Source: an uncultured Bacteroidota bacterium (GTDB lineage Bacteria > Bacteroidota > Bacteroidia > NS11-12g > UBA955). From it: a DNA stretch of 27,883 bases. Under the pieces are notes generated by a model. It saw only the letters and a list, made by a program, of their open reading frames with translations, had not been told where the DNA came from and made no database searches. The DNA is taken from NCBI GenBank assembly GCA_903953615.1, contig CAJBKH010000045.1, positions 1-27,883 on the forward strand, written 5' to 3'. Positions 9,129-15,165 of this stretch are shown in pieces. The position numbers and the translations under genes are program-made. Positions within the stretch are counted from its first letter, which is position 1. Every line of letters starts with the position of its first letter.

Positions 9129-9430
9129 CCGTGAGCGGCATCATCGTTGTTTTCTTTGCGCGTGAATTCGTCGAAATTGTATTCTGGCAATAATTCACTT
9201 TTTACATGCTTGACAGTTTCATTCAAAGCTTCAATAAATTTATTGAAATCTTCTTTGTATAAAAAGATTTTAGATTTCACATAATTGCCATCTTCGAATT
9301 TTCTGGTACTCTCTGTAATGGTTAAAAAATAATCATTGCTTTTGGTGGCCCTAACATCAAAAAAATAGGTTCGCTTACCCGCTTTCACTCTCTTTGAAAA
9401 AATACTGTTTTGATCTCTGTTCTCTTCCAT
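9125..9430 (-). CDS. PUR family (DUF3276) nucleic-acid-binding protein
   Basis: A 101-residue cytoplasmic protein matching the bacterial PUR-alpha-like family DUF3276: a basic N-terminus (FSKRVKAGKRTYFFDVRATK), a beta strand pair YFLTITESTRKF, and a helix KEDFNKFIEALNETVKHVK, i.e. the beta-beta-beta-beta-alpha PUR repeat, followed by an acidic tail. One PUR repeat is present, so it would act as a dimer. Relatives in Borrelia bind single-stranded DNA/RNA and alter gene expression; in Bacteroidota the role is mostly unknown. It is a single gene, divergent from the small secreted-protein gene on the right and tail-to-tail with the S8 protease gene, with overlapping stop codons (TAA at 9127-9125 on minus, TAG at 9126-9128 on plus). 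Confidence 0.88.
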   Translation of the reverse strand: MEENRDQNSIFSKRVKAGKRTYFFDVRATKSNDYFLTITESTRKFEDGNYVKSKIFLYKEDFNKFIEALNETVKHVKSELLPEYNFDEFTRKENNDDAAHG

Positions 9431-9523
9431 AACTCGCTTAAATATTATGCTAATTAAAAGATAATTTTATGAAAACAAAAATTTTTCATTAGTTTGGCAG
9501 ATAAATTGTATGATTTCCAAGTG

Positions 9524-9946
9524 ATGAAAAAAAGTTTAACCACCTTTATATTGATTCTTTTTAGTGCACTTTCATATGCCGGCACCAACGATAGTTTAAG
9601 ACCAATACAAGTTGGCGACTCAGTAGTTTTGGGCAATTGCACTGCACCTGGCTATAAATATTTACAGTATTACAGAAAAACTAGGTTTCCTGAGCCGAAT
9701 GCTACTTACAACAAACAGACAGGGGATGATTTTTACGAGTATTTTTTTAGCAATGGTGATTTTGATGTGAAACAATTAACATGCGAATATGCCTTAAAAA
9801 AATACCGAGTGGTATGTCTTAAAGTTTTTGCCGACAAAAAAACAGGAGCAGAACGACCGGTTATGTTTTTAGAAATTGGACAAAATACAGTTGCTTGGGT
9901 TGAGCTCGAAGGCGCTGTTGAAGCAATGGAAGTTTATTTAGAATAG
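9524..9946 (+). CDS. Small secreted protein of unknown function
   Basis: A 140-residue protein I do not recognise. The frame stays open back to a TTG at 9494, but the ATG at 9524 starts a clean signal peptide (MKKSLTTFILILFSALSYA) and a -7-like box TTAGTTTG (9489-9496) lies just upstream of the region, so 9524 is chosen. The mature part of about 120 residues is rich in aromatic residues and charged beta-like strands (GYKYLQYYRKTRFPEP, DDFYEYFFSNGDF, RPVMFLEIG, TVAWVELEGAVEAMEVYLE). It has three cysteines (in GNCTAPG, LTCEYA and VVCLKV), so at most one disulphide and one free thiol. There is no T9SS sorting domain and no lipobox, so it probably stays in the periplasm. It may be lineage specific. 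It is followed, after 66 bases that include a 14-base palindrome, by the MBL-fold hydrolase with its own promoter. Confidence 0.75.
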   Translation: MKKSLTTFILILFSALSYAGTNDSLRPIQVGDSVVLGNCTAPGYKYLQYYRKTRFPEPNATYNKQTGDDFYEYFFSNGDFDVKQLTCEYALKKYRVVCLKVFADKKTGAERPVMFLEIGQNTVAWVELEGAVEAMEVYLE

Positions 9947-9952
9947 CGGACC

Positions 9953-9966
9953 ATTATCCGGATAAT
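9953..9966. promoter_or_regulatory. Perfect 14-base palindrome upstream of the MBL hydrolase promoter
   Basis: ATTATCCGGATAAT reads the same on both strands. It lies just after the stop codon of the small secreted protein and 10 bases before the putative -33 TTTG of the MBL-fold gene. With no loop it is more like a DNA dyad for a dimeric regulator than an RNA hairpin. No second copy was noticed in the window. Confidence 0.35.
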
Positions 9967-9976
9967 CTAAAATTTG

Positions 9977-10008
9977 TTTGGCTGCTTCATTTATTAATGA
10001 CAATTTTG
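9977..10008 (+). promoter_or_regulatory. -33/-7 promoter of the MBL-fold hydrolase gene
   Basis: TTTG at 9977-9980 and CAATTTTG at 10001-10008 are separated by 20 bases, within the usual spacing between the -33 and -7 elements in Bacteroidota. The -7 box differs from TAnnTTTG at the first base only. The box ends 4 bases before the ATG at 10013, so transcription would begin at or very near the start codon. Confidence 0.5.
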
Positions 10009-10012
10009 CAGC

Positions 10013-10651
10013 ATGCTTTCTGTTCAATCTTTTGCTTTTAATCCTTTTCAAGAAAACACGTATGTGTTATACAATGAATTCAAGGAATGTATCATCATCG
10101 ATCCAGGTATGTACAATGCGAGTGAGGAAGCCATTTTGACGCAATACCTTATTGCCAATCAGTTAACGCCCAAACTTTTACTCAATACCCATTGTCACAT
10201 CGACCATATTTTGGGTAATTACTTTTGCTTTCAAAAGTATAATTTAATTACCCAATGTCACGTTGAAGAAATGCAGGTGCTCGCCATTGGCCAAACTACT
10301 GCCAATGTTTATGAATTGCGTTATACCGATGCACCAACACCAGTTCAATTCATTGCAGACAATGAATTAATTAAATTTGGGAATGATACCTTGCAAGCGC
10401 TTTTCACACCGGGGCATTCGCCGGGTAGTTTGAGTTTTTACAGTGCCGAAAATAATTTCGTAATCTCTGGTGATGTGCTGTTTTATCAAAGCATAGGGCG
10501 TTCGGATTTACCAGGTGGTAATTTCAAAACCCTTATGCAAAGTATTAAAACGCGCTTATTTACTTTGCCCGAAGAAACCAAAGTATACAGTGGACATGGT
10601 CCTGCAACCATTGTAGGTCATGAAAAAGTATACAACCCCTTTGTGGAATAG
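10013..10651 (+). CDS. MBL-fold metallo-hydrolase, glyoxalase II-like
   Basis: A 212-residue cytoplasmic hydrolase of the metallo-beta-lactamase superfamily. The metal ligands are all visible: the HxHxDH motif at 60-65 (THCHIDH), His135 in TPGHSPGS, Asp154 in SGDVLF and His195 in YSGHGP. These would hold two metal ions, often zinc or iron. The start MLSVQSFAFNPFQENTYVL and the motifs DPG and IGRSDLPGG are characteristic of the short YcbL-type glyoxalase II-like group, which lacks the C-terminal glutathione-binding domain of true glyoxalase II, so the natural substrate is not certain; a thioester is a reasonable guess. No Met nearer than residue 33 could serve as an alternative start. Its stop codon sits in a hairpin that may terminate the opposite-strand pgk operon. 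Confidence 0.92.
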   Translation: MLSVQSFAFNPFQENTYVLYNEFKECIIIDPGMYNASEEAILTQYLIANQLTPKLLLNTHCHIDHILGNYFCFQKYNLITQCHVEEMQVLAIGQTTANVYELRYTDAPTPVQFIADNELIKFGNDTLQALFTPGHSPGSLSFYSAENNFVISGDVLFYQSIGRSDLPGGNFKTLMQSIKTRLFTLPEETKVYSGHGPATIVGHEKVYNPFVE

Positions 10652-10658
10652 GGGTTGT
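10623..10658 (-). terminator. Hairpin terminator for the pgk operon, overlapping the end of the MBL gene
   Basis: ACAACCCCT (10632-10640) pairs exactly with AGGGGTTGT (10650-10658) around a 9-base loop: a 9-bp stem with four G-C pairs in a row. Read on the minus strand it is followed after 4 bases by TTTTT (10627-10623), the form of a rho-independent terminator for the minus-strand genes. The plus-strand side has no T-run, so plus-strand termination here is less likely. The stem includes the MBL gene's stop codon. Confidence 0.5.
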
Positions 10659-10668
10659 CAATAGCGAT

Positions 10669-10833
10669 TTAGAAAAATAGGTTCCTGATTGTAAAAAATA
10701 CAATGATACTAATAACAAAGAGGTAAAGTTTACCTTGGCCTTTCTCTTTGTAATTTTCTATGTTTTGTTTGTAATCAAAGTAATAGCCGACTAAGACAGC
10801 TACAACAAAGCATGAAAGCAGAATGGTGGTCAT
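10669..10833 (-). CDS. 54-residue two-helix membrane protein behind pgk
   Basis: A short intact frame read from the sequence: ATG at 10833-10831, TAA at 10671-10669. The product begins MTTILLSCFVVAVLVGYYFD (hydrophobic helix, residues 2-18), has a charged linker DYKQNIENYKEKGQGK (20-35) and a second hydrophobic helix LYLFVISIIVFFTIRNLFF (37-54). This is a helical hairpin in the inner membrane; I do not recognise a family. Its ATG lies 4 bases after the pgk stop and the hairpin terminator follows 10 bases after its own stop, so it appears to be the last gene of a pgk transcript. The regular spacing, the helix-linker-helix layout and the fact that it fills the gap exactly argue for a real gene; only homology or ribosome profiling would prove it. 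Confidence 0.65.
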   Translation of the reverse strand: MTTILLSCFVVAVLVGYYFDYKQNIENYKEKGQGKLYLFVISIIVFFTIRNLFF

Positions 10834-10837
10834 TTTA

Positions 10838-12028
10838 TTAACCAGTAATTGCTTTTACACCAGGTAACGCTTTACCTTCGAAGTATTCTAGTAAAGCACC
10901 ACCACCTGTTGATACATAACTTACTTTATCGGCCAATCCAAATTTGTGAATGGCTGCAGCACTGTCGCCACCACCAATTAAACTGAACCCGCCATTGCTA
11001 GTTACAGCAGCAACAGCATTGGCTACTGCTTTGGTGCCAGCTTCAAAACTGCTCATTTCAAAAACACCCATTGGGCCATTCCATAAAACAGATTTAGAGT
11101 TTTTAATCACCTCGCAAAATACATCGGTGGCTTTAGGTCCAATGTCTAAACCCATAAAACCATCTGTAATATTAGAATTGTTTTCAATAGCTGTATTGGC
11201 ATCGTTTGCAAATTTATCGGCAACTATGCTGTCTTCAGGTAATAATAATTGTATGCCTTTTGCTTTAGCTTTTTCAATTAACTCGAGTGCTAACGGCATT
11301 CTGTCGTCTTCGCAAAGTGAATTCCCGATTTTGCCACCCATTGCTTTTGCAAATGTGTATGCCATACCACCACCAATGATGATATTATCCGCAAGGTTCA
11401 TTAAGTTTTCTATAATGAGTAATTTATCGGAAACTTTAGCACCACCTACAATGGCTGTAAACGGACGGGAAGGATTGTTTAATACCTTTTGAGCATTCGC
11501 AATTTCGTTGGCCATTACAAAACCAAAACATTTTTTGGTGCCAAAGAATTGTGCAACAATAGCGGTAGAAGCATGGGCTCTATGCGCAGTGCCAAAGGCA
11601 TCGTTCACATAGAAAGTACCGAGTTTAGAAAGTTTTTCTGCGAATATAGCATCGCCTTTTTCTTCTTCTTTATAGAATCTTAAATTCTCTAATAATAAAA
11701 TTTCGCCCATTGGCAAATTTGCGGCTAATTGTGTGGCTTCTTCACCAATGCAATCTGCTGCAAAATGTACTTTTACACCTGTTAATTCAGAAACACGTTT
11801 AACAATATGCTTTAATGAATATTTTTCAACGGGTCCTTCTTTCGGTCGACCTAAATGACTCATTAGAATACAAGCACCGCCATCATTTAATATTTTTTTG
11901 ATGGTTGGAATGGTTGCGGCTATGCGTGAATCATCGGTTATATTGAAATCGGCATCTAAAGGAACATTGAAATCGACTCTGATAAGTGCCTTTTCATTAT
12001 TAAAATTGAAATCGTTTACTGTAATCAT
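10838..12028 (-). CDS. pgk: Phosphoglycerate kinase
   Basis: A 396-residue glycolytic enzyme of normal length. It transfers phosphate between 1,3-bisphosphoglycerate and ADP, making ATP in glycolysis and running in reverse in gluconeogenesis, in the cytoplasm. The family signature RVDFNVPLD is at 17-25, SHLGRPK (substrate-binding) at 57-63, AFGTAHRAHAS in the N-domain, GGAKVSDK and GGGMAYTF at the hinge and nucleotide site, NGPMGVFE, and the glycine-rich GGGDSAAAIHKFG and STGGGALLEYFEGK near the C-terminus. Its promoter box TAAATTTG lies about 32 bases upstream of the ATG. A small membrane-protein gene starts 4 bases after its stop. It is divergent from the polyprenyl synthase gene across 72 bases. 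Confidence 0.99.
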   Translation of the reverse strand: MITVNDFNFNNEKALIRVDFNVPLDADFNITDDSRIAATIPTIKKILNDGGACILMSHLGRPKEGPVEKYSLKHIVKRVSELTGVKVHFAADCIGEEATQLAANLPMGEILLLENLRFYKEEEKGDAIFAEKLSKLGTFYVNDAFGTAHRAHASTAIVAQFFGTKKCFGFVMANEIANAQKVLNNPSRPFTAIVGGAKVSDKLLIIENLMNLADNIIIGGGMAYTFAKAMGGKIGNSLCEDDRMPLALELIEKAKAKGIQLLLPEDSIVADKFANDANTAIENNSNITDGFMGLDIGPKATDVFCEVIKNSKSVLWNGPMGVFEMSSFEAGTKAVANAVAAVTSNGGFSLIGGGDSAAAIHKFGLADKVSYVSTGGGALLEYFEGKALPGVKAITG

Positions 12029-12060
12029 TTTTGAATTTATTTTGGGCTGCGAATTTAAGT

Positions 12061-12068
12061 CAAATTTA
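12061..12068 (-). promoter_or_regulatory. -7 promoter box of pgk
   Basis: Read on the minus strand this is TAAATTTG, an exact match to TAnnTTTG, ending 32 bases before the pgk ATG at 12028. That leaves a leader of roughly 27 bases. No clear TTG is seen at the -33 position. Confidence 0.45.
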
Positions 12069-12075
12069 TTTAATG

Positions 12076-12083
12076 TATTTTCG
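12076..12083 (+). promoter_or_regulatory. -7 type promoter box of the polyprenyl synthase gene
   Basis: TATTTTCG is a TAnnTTCG variant of the -7 box, ending 17 bases before the TTG start at 12101. It lies 7 bases from the oppositely oriented pgk -7 box, so the two promoters sit almost back to back. Confidence 0.3.
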
Positions 12084-12100
12084 CCCCTGTAATTTTTCCT

Positions 12101-13075
12101 TTGAGTCTTTCAATCGACCATATCAAACAACCCATAGATCAAGAATTAAAACAGTTTGAATCTACCTTCAGCCAGAGCATGAAAACCCATGTGCCTTTGC
12201 TGAACACCATTATGCATTATATTGTTAAGCGCAAGGGTAAAATGGTACGCCCCATGTTTGTTTTGTTTTGTTCTAAATTGCATGGCGATATCAATGAGAG
12301 AACCTACAGAGGTGCGAGTTTAATTGAGTTACTGCATACGGCCACTTTGGTGCACGATGATGTGGTGGATGGCAGTGATAAACGCAGAGGCTTTTTTAGT
12401 TTAAATGCCCTTTGGAAAAATAAAATTGCAGTATTAGTTGGCGATTATTTATTGGCCAAAGGTCTTTTGTTGTCGATTGATAACGATGATTTCGACATGC
12501 TTAAAATTGTGAGCGAAAGTGTGCGCAAAATGAGTGAAGGTGAATTGTTGCAATTAGAAAAAGCCAGACGGTTAGACATTACCGAAGAGGTTTATTATGA
12601 TATCATCACCAAGAAAACAGCCTCCTTAATTGCGAGTTGCTGCGCCATTGGTGCTGCTGCTGTGAATGCCTCTAAGGAAACCATCGAGCGCATGCGCTTG
12701 TTTGGAGAATATACAGGTATTGCGTTTCAAATTAAAGATGATTTGTTCGACTATGGCGATAACAATGTAGGCAAACCTACAGGTTTAGATATTAAAGAAA
12801 AGAAAATGACCTTGCCTTTGATTTATGCATTGAACAATGCGACCAAAGACGAGCGCAAGCACATTATTTATTTAATTAAAAATAAAAGTGAGAAGAAGGC
12901 GGCCGTACAGGGAATTATCAAATTTGTACTCGATAAAGGTGGGTTTGCCTATGCCCAAACACGCATGGAATTTTACAAGCAAATGTCTTTGGACATTTTA
13001 GCTGAAATGCCAATGAATGCAGCCAATGACAGTCTAAAATCGCTGTTGGAATTTGTGATCAGTAGAGAGAAATAA
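12101..13075 (+). CDS. Long-chain polyprenyl (octaprenyl-type) diphosphate synthase
   Basis: A 324-residue trans-isoprenyl diphosphate synthase (IspB-like). It adds isopentenyl units to an allylic diphosphate to build a C35-C45 chain, most likely the menaquinone side chain. The first Asp-rich motif is HDDVVD with D86, D87 and D90, flanked by GSDKRRG; the second is IKDDLFDY with D213, D214 and D217; KGKMVRP at 45-51 binds isopentenyl diphosphate. The residue five positions before the first Asp is Ala81, a small residue as in long-chain rather than farnesyl enzymes. It starts with TTG: an in-frame TAA at 12071 and no ATG or GTG between them rule out a longer form, and the MSLSIDHIKQPI beginning agrees with family starts as I know them. 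Convergent with the PKD-domain gene, 8 bases apart. Confidence 0.93.
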   Translation: MSLSIDHIKQPIDQELKQFESTFSQSMKTHVPLLNTIMHYIVKRKGKMVRPMFVLFCSKLHGDINERTYRGASLIELLHTATLVHDDVVDGSDKRRGFFSLNALWKNKIAVLVGDYLLAKGLLLSIDNDDFDMLKIVSESVRKMSEGELLQLEKARRLDITEEVYYDIITKKTASLIASCCAIGAAAVNASKETIERMRLFGEYTGIAFQIKDDLFDYGDNNVGKPTGLDIKEKKMTLPLIYALNNATKDERKHIIYLIKNKSEKKAAVQGIIKFVLDKGGFAYAQTRMEFYKQMSLDILAEMPMNAANDSLKSLLEFVISREK

Positions 13076-13083
13076 TTGTAAGC

Positions 13084-14970
13084 TTAGTCCTTGCTAATTT
13101 TGTAAATTTCCTTCAAATCACCTGAACTAAATGTTATGATATAGAGTCCTTTTTCAAAGGTACTAAAATCAATCCCATTCGAACTTTCATTCCCTTGTAA
13201 TAACACTTTGCCTTCCAAATTGTATACAATCCAATCGAAGTTGGCCAATGTGTTAGACGTGAAATTTAAATTGGCACGCACTGGGTTCGGGTAAATATGA
13301 AAAGTTGTTTGTTTGATTTCGCTAATTTTTGAAAAGTAATCGAGACCAACAACAATGGTGTCGATGCCAAAACAGCCATTTTTATTGGATGCCTTAACAA
13401 TAAATAAATTGCTACCAGGTGTTAATTTTGAACCCTCAATGAGAATGGTTTGGGTTTTAGCTCCTGTGCTCCAAAGATAGAAATCGGCAGCACCAGCATC
13501 GAGGGTAATGGATTGGCCAGCACTGATAATTAAATTGGCGCCTAAACTCGGAAAGCAGGTGCTTTTAATTTTAAAATTTTTGATGCTTGAATCGCTGCAA
13601 TTTTTTAAGCGGATGGCATATTTTAATTGATAGTTTCCAACGGAATCAGTCTTCAAAAAATTATTTTTTACTGGGTACCCATAAAAATTGCCATAGGGCG
13701 AAGTGGTCGTTAATTGAATACTGCTATCCTTAACACAATAGGCGGTATCAAGGCCAGAGAAACCACTGCTAAGTGTGCCAAGTGTTCTTAATTTAAAATA
13801 GAAAGTATCTGTACATCCATTCGAATCGAGCAGCAGATGTGCAGCTTTATAAGTGCCAGCACCCGAGTAGGTGTATTGGGTATTAATCGTTGTATCAAAG
13901 GTGCCATCGCCAAATAGCCATTTATTGGATGTTTTTTTAAAGCGCTTGCTTTTGAAGGCGAATGAATGACCATTTAAACATTGAACAGTGTCTTTGATCT
14001 CAACCCTTGCATCGGGCCCTTGTTTAACCATGGCAACAAAACGCAAAGTATCGGTACAGCTCGTTGGCTTTTGATTCACATTTGTTCTGATGACAAGTTC
14101 CACATAAAAAGTGCCGGCCTTTTCATAACTGTGTTTCATTTTTTTGAAATAATCGATTGCTCCATCTCCATAATTCCATCTGTAAGTTAAGGATTTTGGT
14201 AGGGGCGATGCAATGGGTGTCGCATCAACTTCAAAATAGTTGCCATTTAGGCATTGTGGGTTGATCATTTTACTTGTATCCAATTTGCTGACTTTTTTGG
14301 AATAGATGCGGATATAATCTTGTTTGGAGTTATCACAATTCTGACTATTTAGTGCTTTTAAATTAACAGGGATTTTACCAGACGTATTGTTGTAAATATG
14401 TTTAACTGCTTTTCCTGTGTCTGATTTGCCATCTCCAAAGTCCCAGAAATAAGAGATACCCGGAATAGTAGACGTAGAGGTGTTTTTAAATTCGAATTGG
14501 TTATGCGCTTCACAGCTATCTTTCCATACGATATCAAATGATAATTTTAAGCAATAGGTAGTTGCATTAATTCTTGCTGAAGCGGTATCGTATTTTGTTG
14601 AAGCCCCATTGTTGTCGTGCTCATAGATGGTGAAGTAATACGTGGTACAGGGTTTTAAGCTGTCGATATTTATATAATTCGTTCCAGCTTGATTGCATAC
14701 GACATAGCTATTAGAGCCAAAAGTGGGCGTAGATTTGCCCTTTAAGTTAAAATAGGGGTGTGCAGAATAAACATTGTTATTCGCAGGTACAAAATCAGGT
14801 AACCCGCCTTCTTTGGCAACAATAATAACGGCTTTGCTGCTAGTCCACCCAAGCGTTAATGAATTACATTTTGTAGTTGTTACACCAAAACCTGTAGCTT
14901 GAGCGAAAATTTTATTATTCGAAATGAATAAAACTGAAATGGTAAGGAGTTTGAGTAGATTTTTTTTCAT
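13084..14970 (-). CDS. PKD-domain secreted protein with T9SS type A sorting domain
   Basis: A 628-residue surface or extracellular protein. The frame is open back to an ATG at 15099, but the ATG at 14970 starts a proper signal peptide (MKKNLLKLLTISVLFISNNK then IFAQ) and a promoter ends just upstream of it, so this start is chosen. Layout: a fibronectin III-like domain at about 25-140 (LTLGWTSSKA, LKPCTTYYFTIYEHD), then three PKD domains at about 145-222 (WDFGDGKSDTG), 250-315 (RWNYGDGAIDY) and 325-395 (KWLFGDGTFDT), a cysteine-bearing spacer, a segment LDAGAADFYLWSTGA at 490-504 common in these proteins, and a type A sorting domain from about 553 (IYPNP at 559-563) to KISKD. PKD and FN3 modules suggest binding or spacing roles; no enzyme domain is seen. 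It is one of three type A cargo proteins here. Confidence 0.9.
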   Translation of the reverse strand: MKKNLLKLLTISVLFISNNKIFAQATGFGVTTTKCNSLTLGWTSSKAVIIVAKEGGLPDFVPANNNVYSAHPYFNLKGKSTPTFGSNSYVVCNQAGTNYINIDSLKPCTTYYFTIYEHDNNGASTKYDTASARINATTYCLKLSFDIVWKDSCEAHNQFEFKNTSTSTIPGISYFWDFGDGKSDTGKAVKHIYNNTSGKIPVNLKALNSQNCDNSKQDYIRIYSKKVSKLDTSKMINPQCLNGNYFEVDATPIASPLPKSLTYRWNYGDGAIDYFKKMKHSYEKAGTFYVELVIRTNVNQKPTSCTDTLRFVAMVKQGPDARVEIKDTVQCLNGHSFAFKSKRFKKTSNKWLFGDGTFDTTINTQYTYSGAGTYKAAHLLLDSNGCTDTFYFKLRTLGTLSSGFSGLDTAYCVKDSSIQLTTTSPYGNFYGYPVKNNFLKTDSVGNYQLKYAIRLKNCSDSSIKNFKIKSTCFPSLGANLIISAGQSITLDAGAADFYLWSTGAKTQTILIEGSKLTPGSNLFIVKASNKNGCFGIDTIVVGLDYFSKISEIKQTTFHIYPNPVRANLNFTSNTLANFDWIVYNLEGKVLLQGNESSNGIDFSTFEKGLYIITFSSGDLKEIYKISKD

Positions 14971-14987
14971 GTAACAGCAGGTTAGTT

Positions 14988-15018
14988 CAAAGATTGATTG
15001 TTTAAATATTATATCCAA
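14988..15018 (-). promoter_or_regulatory. -33/-7 promoter of the PKD-domain gene
   Basis: On the minus strand TTG (15018-15016), 20 bases, then AATCTTTG (14995-14988). Spacing is as expected for Bacteroidota promoters and the -7 box differs from TAnnTTTG at the first base only. It ends 17 bases before the ATG at 14970 and lies inside the longer reading of the frame, which supports the shorter start. Confidence 0.5.
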
Positions 15019-15145
15019 GTTTGAATCATAAGTATGACAGAGTTTTGACAGGAAAGGTTGTTTTGTATATGTATTTGTCAAATTTTTAAAAGAATGCAAC
15101 GTTATGCTATCAAATGCAGTCTAATACTATATAAATAATTTATAT

Positions 15146-15153
15146 TATCTTCG
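15146..15153 (+). promoter_or_regulatory. -7 type promoter box of the SBBP propeller gene
   Basis: TATCTTCG is a TAnnTTCG variant of the -7 box ending 12 bases before the TTG start at 15166. The 195-base divergent region it lies in is AT-rich; the only other structure noticed is a direct repeat TGACAG at 15035 and 15046. Confidence 0.35.
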
Positions 15154-15165
15154 TAAATCAATTGA

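Noticed and set aside
9494..9523. TTG start 10 codons upstream of the small secreted protein
   Set aside because: The ATG at 9524 begins the signal peptide, and the longer form adds a charged stretch before it.
10950..11492. 180-codon plus-strand frame antisense to pgk
   Set aside because: It is the mirror of a highly conserved enzyme gene; composition reflects the opposite strand's codons (runs of Pro, Ala and Ser) and there is no promoter or recognised domain.
13788..14190. Open frames on either strand within the PKD-domain gene
   Set aside because: They lie wholly in a well supported gene, have no signal or domain and are out-of-frame shadows.
14971..15099. Extra 43 residues at the start of the PKD-domain protein
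   Set aside because: They would put the signal peptide inside the protein and the promoter inside the coding region; the ATG at 14970 fits both.
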